14,445 nucleotides of DNA from Eubacterium sp. Lineage in GTDB: Bacteria; Bacillota; Clostridia; Peptostreptococcales; Anaerovoracaceae. Positions 1 to 7,650 of this stretch are shown piece by piece (position 1 is the stretch's first letter; every line of letters starts with the position of its first letter). The translations under genes and the position numbers were made by a program. The notes under the pieces were generated by a model. That model was given only the letters and a program-made list of their open reading frames with translations, had not been told where the DNA came from and made no database searches. The stretch spans positions 1 to 14,445 of the forward strand of contig JAFOKI010000030.1 of the NCBI GenBank assembly GCA_017419895.1. The letters are read 5' to 3'.

Positions 1-785
1 CCGCATGGTCCGTACCAACGCGTTCATATGCGGACATAAATCTTTCATACGTGACAGACGAAGCCGACCTTCTCAGTTCATCTGAAGAAAGTGCGCTTAC
101 CACAAAGCTTGAATCGATCAAGACTAAACACGGATTTGACGTTTTCATTGTTACGGTAAACTCGCTTGAAGGTATGACATCTACTCAATTCGCAGACGCG
201 ATCCTGGATCAATCAGGTTACGGCGCGGACGGAAAAGATAAATCAGCCATACTGCTTCTTCTCAGTATGGGTGAACGTGAGTGGGCAATTTCAACGAACG
301 GACACGCTATTGACGCGTTTACCGATGCCGGGCAGGAATATCTTATGGATCGTGTGCTTCCCTATCTTGGCGACGGTGACTACGCGGGCGGTTTCAATGA
401 ATTTGCCGATCAGTGCGACGATTTTATTACCCAGTATGAAAAAGGCGACGAATATGACACCGGCAACATTCCTGAGAACAACCCGCTCGACGAAGTACCC
501 GCAGGAGCACGCGGACTTGGTGGACTGATATTCGGCGCACTTACCTCACTGATCGTTGTTTCAAGACAGAAAGGACAGCTCAAGTCAGTGAGAAGCCGTA
601 CCACGGCAAGTGATTATACATCAGCAAGCGATCTCAGCCTTTACGACCATCGCGATCTATATCTTTACAGAACCATGAGCCGTGTAAGGATAAGAAGAGA
701 TGATAACGGACATCATGGCGGAGGAAGCTCAGTACATACAAGCAGCGGCGGTGGATTCCATGGCGGATCCCACGGCAAATTCTAA
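1..785 (+). CDS. TPM-domain membrane protein, 5' end missing
   Basis: The reading frame is open from base 3 to the TAA at 783-785. A GTG at 51 could be read as a start, but the open frame continues to the window edge and residues just before it (SYVTDEADLLS) already look like the beginning of a TPM domain, so the true start, probably with a signal peptide, lies upstream of the window. The visible part has the TPM fold pattern (VTDEADLLSSSEE, later ILLLLSMGEREWAIS and YAGGFNEFADQ), one hydrophobic segment (GGLIFGALTSLIVV, about bases 524-565), a basic stretch, and a Gly/Ser/His-rich C-terminus ending GGGFHGGSHGKF, typical of this family. TPM proteins are exported or membrane-bound; some are reported as phosphatases or membrane-protein quality-control factors, but the substrate here is unknown. 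The next gene starts 20 bases downstream, so they are probably one transcription unit. Confidence 0.85.
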   Translation, partial: AWSVPTRSYADINLSYVTDEADLLSSSEESALTTKLESIKTKHGFDVFIVTVNSLEGMTSTQFADAILDQSGYGADGKDKSAILLLLSMGEREWAISTNGHAIDAFTDAGQEYLMDRVLPYLGDGDYAGGFNEFADQCDDFITQYEKGDEYDTGNIPENNPLDEVPAGARGLGGLIFGALTSLIVVSRQKGQLKSVRSRTTASDYTSASDLSLYDHRDLYLYRTMSRVRIRRDDNGHHGGGSSVHTSSGGGFHGGSHGKF

Positions 786-805
786 ATTGAAAGGAAGTTT
801 ATCGC

Positions 806-2911
806 ATGGGCGATAACAAATTAGTTTACAGCACATTTGAAGATTATTTAAAGTCGATCGGCGTTGAACCGGCAGTTTCTGATGCTGCCGGTTCAGCCGT
901 GACCGAAACCCTTGATGAAGAACCGATCATTACTGAAGACCAGGTTTGCGACGAACCGGTTGACTCAGTTGAAGAATCAGTTCTTCCTGAAGAATCCCCT
1001 GCTCCCGTGGAAAATGCTATTGTTGATGATGAACAAAGTGTTCCGGAGCAGCAGGAATCTGATTTGGATGAAATGACTGCGGAAGCAGAACCCGAAACAA
1101 AAGAAGTTCAGGCTGAAGAAACGGCCATCGAAGAACCAGCAGCTGAGCCTGAGGTTCAGGCTGAAGAATCAGCTATCGAAGAAACAGTAGCTGAGCCTGA
1201 GGCAGAACAGTCTGCGATTGAAACTGAACCTGAGCCTGAGGCAGAACAGTCTGCGATTGAAACTGAACCTGAAACTGAACCAACCATTGAGCCTGTTTTG
1301 GATGAAGTGAAAGATGAAGAACCTGCTGAAACAGAGGCTTCTGAAGAACCTATAGTTGAGCCGGCTACCGAACCGGAGCCTGTAAAGGCTGAAGAGCCTG
1401 CTGTTGAGCCGGGTGAACCGGAAAAAACGGAGTCTGCACCCGAGGTTTTGAATGAAGAAAGTTCCGGGGAGGAACCGGAAGAAGAGGAAGAACCGCGCGG
1501 CGGCTGCTTTGGTGTGTTCATCGTATTCCTGCTGCTGTTTATGATCGCAGCTGGTTCCTTTGTTGCTCTCGACCGCTTTGTCGTTCATGGCAATAGATTT
1601 CTTCCGGATACGACAATAAACGGAGTTGATGTCGGAGAGATGAACATCCGGCAGGCGTCTAAAGCGCTCGAAACAGACTGGGCATCCCACACACTGGAAA
1701 TCAAAATGAATGGTGAAACGGTCGATACCCTTTCTGAACTCGATCTCGCATATAACGCAGACCAGAAAGTTGAAGATACACTTCATGCCGGATGGGTAGA
1801 GTGCATCAAGAGACTTCTCAGTAAAAAAGCACGCAAACTTGAGATTGAACTTCAGCCTAATCCGGATGAAGGAACATTCGACACGACATTCGAGTCTCTT
1901 AATATAGTTAAAAACCATAAAGAAACCGTCAAATCAGAGGATGCTTACATTGATCTCAGCAACACGGATTTTAATATCGTCAATGAGGTCTATGGCGACA
2001 GCCTTGATAAAGAAAAACTGAAAACCGCTCTCATAAACGCAATCGCTGTAGGACAGAGTGAATTTGATTACTCACCTGCCAAGTTCTATCTGGAGCCCAA
2101 GATCAAATCCAACAGCAAAGAAATCGCAGAAGAAATGAAATACTGCGAGAAATATCTTTCACATGTCATCAAGTACAAGGGCTTCAAAGGCTTTGTGAAA
2201 GGCATGGTGATAACACCGGATCAGGTCAACAAATTCATAAGCGTCGCTGACGACGGCACAGTAAAGGTCAACAAGAACAAAGTCCAGAAATTCGTCGAAG
2301 AAACTGTGTGCCCGCATTTCTCCACTGAAGGTATCGACAGAAAGATCAAATCTCTGGCAACCGGAAAGAAATTCGAAGTCTCAGGTGGTGATTATGGTCT
2401 TGCTGTCAGCGTCGAACAGGAAGTAAAACAGCTGACCAAAGATCTGAAATCGCTCAAGAGCGTCGAACGTATGCCTAAATACACGACAGAAGTCAGCGAG
2501 GATCAGACTAACGACATCGGAAATACCTATGTGGAAGTTGACCTTACAAATCAGGTGCTTTACTACGTCGAAAACGGAAAAGTAAAGGTCGAGTGCAATA
2601 TCGTAACCGGAACTGAAGCTACGGGTCACGGAACGCCACAGGGCGTATACGCGATAAAATACATGGCGACACATGTCACACTTAAAGGCCGTAACGATGA
2701 CGGATCCAAGTACGAATCAAAAGTTACTTACTGGATGCCATTCAATCTTCCCTACGAGATCGGTCTTCATGACGCAACATGGCGCGGAGCATTCGGAGGC
2801 GGCATCTACTATTATAACGGAAGCCACGGCTGCGTTAATATGCCATTTAACTCGGCACAGGCTCTTTACGGAAGAGTGGAAGTCGGCACTATAGTGATCT
2901 GTCACTATTGA
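806..2911 (+). CDS. Membrane-anchored L,D-transpeptidase (YkuD) with long acidic N-terminal region
   Basis: This 701-aa protein probably makes 3-3 peptidoglycan cross-links or attaches proteins to peptidoglycan outside the membrane. The ATG at 806 follows AAAGGAAG (790-797). Residues 1-230 are a Glu/Pro/Ala-rich, low-complexity cytoplasmic region containing tandem repeats. After RGG, a transmembrane helix spans about residues 234-256 (FGVFIVFLLLFMIAAGSFVAL), giving a type II topology. Residues about 265-560 resemble the YoaR-like / putative peptidoglycan-binding domain often found before YkuD in Clostridia. The YkuD domain fills the C-terminal 130 residues: TGHGTPQGVY (His608), GLHDATW (His655) and the catalytic SHGCVNMP with Cys676. 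All expected catalytic residues are present. The long acidic cytoplasmic part is unusual in size. The catalytic class is secure; the exact cross-link and substrate are inferred. Confidence 0.93.
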   Translation: MGDNKLVYSTFEDYLKSIGVEPAVSDAAGSAVTETLDEEPIITEDQVCDEPVDSVEESVLPEESPAPVENAIVDDEQSVPEQQESDLDEMTAEAEPETKEVQAEETAIEEPAAEPEVQAEESAIEETVAEPEAEQSAIETEPEPEAEQSAIETEPETEPTIEPVLDEVKDEEPAETEASEEPIVEPATEPEPVKAEEPAVEPGEPEKTESAPEVLNEESSGEEPEEEEEPRGGCFGVFIVFLLLFMIAAGSFVALDRFVVHGNRFLPDTTINGVDVGEMNIRQASKALETDWASHTLEIKMNGETVDTLSELDLAYNADQKVEDTLHAGWVECIKRLLSKKARKLEIELQPNPDEGTFDTTFESLNIVKNHKETVKSEDAYIDLSNTDFNIVNEVYGDSLDKEKLKTALINAIAVGQSEFDYSPAKFYLEPKIKSNSKEIAEEMKYCEKYLSHVIKYKGFKGFVKGMVITPDQVNKFISVADDGTVKVNKNKVQKFVEETVCPHFSTEGIDRKIKSLATGKKFEVSGGDYGLAVSVEQEVKQLTKDLKSLKSVERMPKYTTEVSEDQTNDIGNTYVEVDLTNQVLYYVENGKVKVECNIVTGTEATGHGTPQGVYAIKYMATHVTLKGRNDDGSKYESKVTYWMPFNLPYEIGLHDATWRGAFGGGIYYYNGSHGCVNMPFNSAQALYGRVEVGTIVICHY
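1106..1201 (+). repeat. Two imperfect 48-bp tandem repeats inside the transpeptidase gene
   Basis: Copies at 1106-1153 and 1154-1201 encode 16-residue units, VQAEETAIEEPAAEPE and VQAEESAIEETVAEPE, differing at three residues. They lie in the acidic cytoplasmic region before the transmembrane helix and preserve the frame. Confidence 0.85.
1191..1268 (+). repeat. Perfect 39-bp tandem duplication inside the transpeptidase gene
   Basis: Bases 1191-1229 and 1230-1268 are identical base for base and encode two copies of a 13-residue Glu/Pro unit (AEQSAIETEPEPE-like). A short third partial copy (ETEPETEP) follows. Perfect identity suggests a recent in-frame duplication. Confidence 0.9.
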
Positions 2912-2941
2912 TAATAGAACAAAAACTGCATCAAGTATGCT

Positions 2942-2967
2942 GCGGGCGCACCTTATGGAGCGCCCGC
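2942..2967 (+). terminator. GC-rich hairpin between the transpeptidase gene and htpG
   Basis: GCGGGCGC (2942-2949) pairs perfectly with GCGCCCGC (2960-2967). The loop can close further through CC/GG around TTAT. Only TCTTT follows, a weak U tract, so it is a possible weak terminator of the upstream gene. It ends 8 bases before the htpG ribosome binding site, so it could instead act on htpG expression. Confidence 0.5.
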
Positions 2968-2986
2968 TCTTTGCGGAGGTAAATAC

Positions 2987-4900
2987 ATGGCTAAAAAACA
3001 ATTTCAGGCAGAATCAAAAAGACTCCTCGATCTCATGATCAATTCGATCTATACGAACCGTGAGATATTCCTGAGAGAACTCATAAGCAACGCCAGCGAC
3101 GCGCTCGACAAGCTCTATTACACAAGCCTTAAGTCGGGAAGCACCGGTGTGAAAAGGTCAAACTTTGTCATACGGATCGCCGCTGACAAAGACGCCCGTA
3201 CTCTCACCGTTTCCGATAACGGCATAGGTATGTCTGCGGAAGAACTCGAGTCAAACCTCGGAACGATCGCGCGCTCCGGAAGTCTTTCATTCAAAGAAGA
3301 CATGGAGCTGGATGACGATAAGAAATCCAGGAAGATCACCGATATAATCGGACAGTTCGGAGTAGGATTCTATTCCGCGTTCATGGTAGCTGAAGAAGTT
3401 ACTGTCACTTCAAAAAAGTTCGGATCTGATGATACTTTCGTCTGGAAATCATCAGGAGCTGATGGATACACTATAGAGAAAGCGGTAGATATCCCCTCTT
3501 CTGCTGAAATCGCAGATTCAGGCACGGTGATCACACTGGTCCTGAAAGAAGATACCGACGATGAGAATTACTCTCAGTATCTCAACGACTATACTATCAA
3601 GAGTCTCGTTAAACAGTATTCAGACTACATCCATTATCCTGTCAAACTCGGAGATGACACGCTGAATTCCATGGAGCCGATCTGGAAACGCCAGAAATCC
3701 AAAGTAGACCCGAAGGATTACAACGAATTCTATAAATCGAGGTTCAATGATTATGTCGATCCTGCGCGCGTGATAAGGACTGCAGTTGAAGGAATGCAGA
3801 GCTATACCGCGCTTCTGTTCATACCCGGAATGGCTCCGTTCAATTATTACAACGGTGACTATGAAAAGGGCCTCGCTCTTTATTCTTCCGGCGTACTGAT
3901 TATGGAACGCTGCAAAGAGCTGATCCCCGATCACTTTAGCTTTGTCAGAGGTCTTGTCGATTCACAGGATCTTAATCTCAACATTTCAAGGGAAATGCTG
4001 CAGAAAGACCGCCAGCTTATCGCGATTGAAAGGAATCTTGAAAAGAAGATCAAAAAAGACCTTCTCGATTTCCTCAAGAATGACCGTGATGAATATGAAA
4101 AGTTCTTTGACAATTTCGGCAGACAGCTGAAGTTCGGCGTCTACGACAACTACGGTGCAAACAAAGACCTTTTGTCCGATCTCATTATGTTCACGTCGTC
4201 AAAAGACAAGAAAATGACTACTTTGGACGAATACATAGAGAGAATGCAGGAAGATCAGAAATATATCTATTTCGCTCCGGGTGAAACGATTGAGAAGATA
4301 GATATGCTTCCGCATGTCGCAGCAGCAAAAGCGAAGGATATAGAAGTTCTTTATCTGACCGATGAGATCGATGAGTTCGTGCTGCGCGTAATGTTTGACT
4401 ACAAAGGTAAGGAATTCCGTTCAGTCTCGGATGAAGATTTCAGGGCTGAGCTCTCCGATTCTGAGAGCGCAAGACTTGATGACATAACAAAGACAAATGA
4501 AGACTTCCTTCGTTTTGTCAAAACCACCGTGAACGGAACCGATGCGTCGGATTCCATTGAAAATCTGGATCCCGACCTCCTGAAAATAGCGGAAACGAGG
4601 TTCTCGCTCTCACTTGGCGATGCACCGGTAATGCTTACAGTCAACGGCATGGTTTCGCTGGAGATGGAAAAAACATTCAAGCGGATGCCGATAGACAGAG
4701 GCGTAAGAGCTGAAAAAGTCCTCGAACTCAATCCTGATTCACCTTCTGTCAAAAAACTCATGCAGACATACTCAGGTGAAGAATCGGAAAGAGCTGAAGC
4801 CGCGGTAAGACTGCTTTACGATCAGGCTGTTCTTCTTTCCGGACTTGAGATAGACGATCCCGTAAGAATGGGAAAAGATATAGTATCACTTATCGGCTGA
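2987..4900 (+). CDS. htpG: Molecular chaperone HtpG (bacterial Hsp90)
   Basis: This 637-aa protein is a cytosolic ATP-dependent chaperone of the Hsp90 family, close to the usual bacterial length of about 620-640. The ATG at 2987 follows GGAGGT (2975-2980). The N-terminal GHKL ATPase domain has the expected motifs: NREIFLRELISNASDAL with Glu31, Asn35 and Asp38; DNGIGM at 77-82; GQFGVGFYSAF from 122, which forms the ATP lid. The middle domain carries EPIWKRQKSKV, IPGMAPF and the NLNISREMLQ segment with the Arg that contacts ATP. The C-terminal dimerisation domain ends with LLYDQAVLLSGLEIDDP. Nothing is missing or truncated. No CIRCE or CtsR-type operator was recognised upstream; the only notable upstream element is the hairpin at 2942-2967. 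Identification is firm. Confidence 0.98.
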   Translation: MAKKQFQAESKRLLDLMINSIYTNREIFLRELISNASDALDKLYYTSLKSGSTGVKRSNFVIRIAADKDARTLTVSDNGIGMSAEELESNLGTIARSGSLSFKEDMELDDDKKSRKITDIIGQFGVGFYSAFMVAEEVTVTSKKFGSDDTFVWKSSGADGYTIEKAVDIPSSAEIADSGTVITLVLKEDTDDENYSQYLNDYTIKSLVKQYSDYIHYPVKLGDDTLNSMEPIWKRQKSKVDPKDYNEFYKSRFNDYVDPARVIRTAVEGMQSYTALLFIPGMAPFNYYNGDYEKGLALYSSGVLIMERCKELIPDHFSFVRGLVDSQDLNLNISREMLQKDRQLIAIERNLEKKIKKDLLDFLKNDRDEYEKFFDNFGRQLKFGVYDNYGANKDLLSDLIMFTSSKDKKMTTLDEYIERMQEDQKYIYFAPGETIEKIDMLPHVAAAKAKDIEVLYLTDEIDEFVLRVMFDYKGKEFRSVSDEDFRAELSDSESARLDDITKTNEDFLRFVKTTVNGTDASDSIENLDPDLLKIAETRFSLSLGDAPVMLTVNGMVSLEMEKTFKRMPIDRGVRAEKVLELNPDSPSVKKLMQTYSGEESERAEAAVRLLYDQAVLLSGLEIDDPVRMGKDIVSLIG

Positions 4901-4906
4901 CGCGCG

Positions 4907-4944
4907 AAGCGGCTTTGTATGATTCCACAAGAGCCGAATCGCTT
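4907..4944 (+). terminator. Possible imperfect hairpin downstream of htpG
   Basis: GGCTTTGT (4911-4918) can pair with ACAAGAGCC (4927-4935) with one bulged G, and AAGC/GCTT can close an outer stem. No clear T run follows, so terminator activity is doubtful. The rest of the 125-base gap to the next gene holds a possible -10 (TATATT, 4988-4993) without a convincing -35. Confidence 0.25.
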
Positions 4945-5025
4945 TGAATAATCACAGTTTCTTCAAAGAATCCACACTTTTATGCTGTATATTAGTTACA
5001 GTAAAGTGGATAATGGGAGGATAAT

Positions 5026-6276
5026 ATGAAATCAAAAGCTTCAATCGTCATTGCTCTTATCTGTGCACTCATCGTGTTCGCGACCGGAGCAGTCATATTA
5101 ATGAACGTCTTGGGCGGATCCGGTTCTAAAGGCGGAAATCCTGGAAATTCGAAATACGCCGGGCTCAATTATTCGGATTATATCACACTTGGCGAATACA
5201 AAGACTTGACTTACGAAAGCTCTGCTGTTGATATATCTGATGAAGATCTTCAGGATGCGATCGACGATCAGCTTTCAGAACACGCCGAAGCGCTCGAAAT
5301 AACCGAAGGTGAAGTCGCTGAAGACGATCTGATAAATGTAGACTATGTCGGAACGATCGATGGTAAAGAAGTACAGAAAGTGCCCGATATCTCGATACTT
5401 GTTGGCGCTGCGGAGCTCGGTGAGGATGTTGACAAAGCCCTTATAGGCGCATCAATCGGCACCGAAATAGTCGTTGAGACAGTTGTTCCGGAAGACAGTG
5501 AAGATGAAGATCTTGCGGGAAAAGACATCACCTATACAGTTAAGATCAATCACAAGGAAGACGAAAAAATACCCGAGTACAATCTCGATTTCGTGAAATC
5601 CGTGAGTGAATTTACGAGTCTGGAAGATTATGAGGCTGACCTCAAAGCCCAGCTTACTGAAGACAGACTTGCAGAGAATGTTGAAGAGGCTAAGGAATCC
5701 CTCATGAGTACCGTTATGGATAATTCTGAGGCAAAGTCCTATCCCGAAGGTTTCGTTGATGAAGAACTCACTAGAATCAAGGAGGAGTACCAGAGCTATG
5801 CCGATATGTACGGCATGACAATGGACGAATTCCGCGAGACATTCCTCGGATACACGGAAGAAGAAATGAATACTGAGTTTGAAGAAGAAGCCAAATCTGC
5901 TGTTTTCGAAAAGCTCATCGCCTATGCGATTCTTGAAAAAGAAGGCATAAAGATTTCGAAATCCGATTTTAAGGATTATCTGTCTGGGCTTCTTGAGGAA
6001 AGCGGTTACACAGAAGAAACGTTCAAAGAAGATTATGAAATGAGCATTGAAGAGTACGCTGAACAGTACGATATGTACACTGAGTTTGTGCTCGATCAGG
6101 CAAAAGATATCATGTACAAGAACGCTACTGCTGTTCCGGCATCCGAGACCGCAAGCGACGATGATGAAGAATTAGACGAAGATGATGAAGTCGAAGACCT
6201 CGGCGCTGATGAACTCGAGCTGGATATAGATGATTCCGAAGATCCTGACGAAGAAATAGCCGATCCTGAAGAATAG
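5026..6276 (+). CDS. Membrane-anchored trigger-factor-like / FKBP-type peptidyl-prolyl isomerase
   Basis: This 416-aa protein is probably an extracytoplasmic folding factor. The ATG at 5026 follows GGGAGG (5015-5020). A signal anchor spans about residues 6-28; there is no proper lipobox, so it should stay tethered by its helix. A Gly/Ser linker leads to a compact FKBP-like domain (about 97-177: INVDYVGTIDGKEV ... LIGASIGTEIVV ... LAGKDITYTVKINH). Residues about 184-366 look like the trigger-factor C-terminal helical domain (YNLDFVKSVSEFTSLEDYEADL, KLIAYAILEKEGIKIS, SGYTEETFKEDY). There is no ribosome-binding N-terminal domain with the GFRxGK signature, consistent with action outside the cytoplasm. 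The last 45 residues are almost wholly Asp/Glu. The FKBP segment lacks the usual IPGFE motif, so isomerase activity is uncertain and the role may be chaperone only. Confidence 0.85.
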   Translation: MKSKASIVIALICALIVFATGAVILMNVLGGSGSKGGNPGNSKYAGLNYSDYITLGEYKDLTYESSAVDISDEDLQDAIDDQLSEHAEALEITEGEVAEDDLINVDYVGTIDGKEVQKVPDISILVGAAELGEDVDKALIGASIGTEIVVETVVPEDSEDEDLAGKDITYTVKINHKEDEKIPEYNLDFVKSVSEFTSLEDYEADLKAQLTEDRLAENVEEAKESLMSTVMDNSEAKSYPEGFVDEELTRIKEEYQSYADMYGMTMDEFRETFLGYTEEEMNTEFEEEAKSAVFEKLIAYAILEKEGIKISKSDFKDYLSGLLEESGYTEETFKEDYEMSIEEYAEQYDMYTEFVLDQAKDIMYKNATAVPASETASDDDEELDEDDEVEDLGADELELDIDDSEDPDEEIADPEE

Positions 6277-6295
6277 ACTTAAGCAAAACCACTAT

Positions 6296-6326
6296 AAAAC
6301 GGTCCGTTCACTGAACGGACCGTTTT
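6296..6326. terminator. Perfect bidirectional intrinsic terminator
   Basis: AAAACGGTCCGTTC (6296-6309) and GAACGGACCGTTTT (6313-6326) form a 14-bp perfect hairpin with a 3-base loop. The A run on one side and T run on the other let it serve both the + strand chaperone gene ending at 6276 and the convergent - strand GDPD gene ending at 6344. Confidence 0.92.
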
Positions 6327-6343
6327 CATATGTCAATTTAGCA

Positions 6344-7530
6344 CTATTTTGTATTATTCTGTTCGTCCTTCGGAACGATTTTGTTCCATACAGCCTGGAA
6401 TATAACAAAGTCTTTCTTGAGCAAAAGGTCTATATCAACACTTTCCATGTCTGCGAAAAGCCTTCTTTCGGTTTCGCATTCATTTATAGCTTCCGGTGTG
6501 CGCCATTCGCCGTCATCACAGAGCCACAGCCATTCATTAACAAGGCCTTTGTAGCGGAGATTCCATCCGGCGAACTCGTACCCTTCCCTTTCATACAGAC
6601 AAGCCATCAAGTCAAAATGGTCGAGTCCGGTGAGTTTGAATCTTTCAGTATACTTAACAGAAGAATTCTTGGTGTAGCCTATTTCTCCTCTCAGAACTTT
6701 CTTAGCCACCAGATCTTCAAGTTTGGAAGCATTTGACTTGCCACCGTTGTAAAGGACTTCAGTGCCTCGGGAATCGATGATGTCTTCAGCCGGGCTGAGG
6801 AAATTTGTGCACAATGTATCAACACCATTCTCGAACAAAGCATCCGCAATCGCGCGTCCATCGTTTGAATATGCCAACACTGCGAGACCCGCTTCTTTCA
6901 TCATGGCAACTTTTTCTTTTGTGCAGTCACGGAACTGAAGCGCTACCGCTATAATTCCCTTTTCTTTACAGAAAGTGATGATATCACTCAGCACCTCGGG
7001 CTCCGTGCCGCGCCTGATGAAGTACTGATAATACTTGAAGTGATATACACTGTCTACAGCCTCGTACTGCTCAGGTGAAGCCACCTGCATCAGTACTCTG
7101 TCCTCCACACCGGGTTCATCCAATACGGTATCTTTTATGACCTGTATCATTAAACGGGCTTCATCACCCATCACACCGTGAATGTCGAGCTCCCAATAAA
7201 GATCTTTGTATTTTTAATGTATACCGCTAGTGTATCAAGATCCATTGTCGGCATCCCGAAGACTTTCTGCGCGAGAAAAAGATCATGGGTCATGGTCTCA
7301 AATTCTTCAGAATAATCCATTCCTGAAACCGCACAGATATCTTCCGTCCAACCGTGAGAGCAGACGACCTGCCCATCTGATGTCAGCTGGAGATCTGCTT
7401 CAAAATACCTGTGTCCAAGCGCAATAGCATTTTTCAGCGCCTCCTCCGTATTCAGGTACTTGTGTCCGTCCAGTCCACCCAGCGCATGGGCAAGATACCT
7501 GTTTTCGAACATCGGTGCTTTTGTTGTCAT
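6344..7530 (-). pseudogene. Glycerophosphodiester phosphodiesterase-family gene broken by a one-base frameshift
   Basis: Two adjacent frames make one gene. The upstream part (7530 down to 7171, 119 aa, ATG preceded by a GGGGG Shine-Dalgarno) has the start of a GDPD barrel: HALGG with His15, then EADLQLTSDGQVVCSHGW with Glu44, Asp46 and His59, the usual catalytic and metal-binding set. After IKNTKI the frame goes wrong and stops. Shifting frame near 7198-7200 restores YWELDIHGVMGDEARLM, which supplies the next conserved Glu, and the rest of the barrel follows (LAVLAYSNDGRAIADALFENGVDTLCTNFLSP). The repaired protein would be 395 aa with no signal peptide. The last 150 or so residues form an extra domain (GYEFAGW ... 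FVIFQAVWNK). The enzyme would hydrolyse glycerophosphodiesters to glycerol 3-phosphate. Everything except the shift is intact, so a sequencing error or very recent mutation is as likely as true decay. Confidence 0.85.
7195..7203 (-). other. Frameshift site in the GDPD gene
   Basis: On the - strand the sequence reads ATC TTT ATT GGG in the upstream frame. ATC TTT TAT TGG GAG would keep the frame, so one T appears to be missing from a run of four (7198-7200 holds three). There is no recognisable -1 slippery heptamer. Confidence 0.8.
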
Positions 7531-7553
7531 TTTAATTCCCCCGTAATTACTTT

Positions 7554-7597
7554 AAAAAAGCCGGCCGCCTCCGATCAAAGATTTTCAGCGTCCGGCT
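7554..7597 (-). terminator. Intrinsic terminator of the teichoic-acid-like operon
   Basis: On the - strand AGCCGGACGC (7597-7588) pairs with GCGGCCGGCT (7568-7559) with one A.G mismatch, and is followed by a run of six T (7559-7554, the first being the last stem base). It lies 54 bases past the stop of the 922-aa gene and just upstream of the GDPD gene, so the GDPD gene needs its own promoter or readthrough. I could not identify such a promoter. Confidence 0.8.
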
Positions 7598-7650
7598 AAA
7601 TACTTCAGGATTGGTTTATGCCGTGAATTTATAGATTCCGATCGTGCTTC

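Noticed and set aside
51..53. GTG as the start of the TPM-domain gene
   Set aside because: The frame is open to the window edge and the GTG lies within the beginning of the TPM domain, so a signal peptide and start upstream are more likely.
1156..1918. Long - strand open frames opposite the acidic part of the transpeptidase gene
   Set aside because: They are Ser/Gly- or Phe/Arg-rich mirror frames produced by the biased GAA/CCT-rich repeat sequence, without ribosome binding sites or family resemblance.
2908..2936. Promoter for htpG starting with TTGATA
   Set aside because: TTGATA overlaps the previous stop codon, but the sequence 17 bases on (TCAAGT) matches the -10 consensus poorly.
4958..4993. 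Promoter for the trigger-factor-like gene
   Set aside because: A TATATT at 4988-4993 could be a -10, but no acceptable -35 was found at 16-18 bases, so no promoter feature was called.
7171..7174. Reading the GDPD halves as two translationally coupled genes
   Set aside because: The 4-base overlap mimics coupling, but conserved barrel sequence continues across the shift upstream of the apparent GTG start, showing one broken gene.
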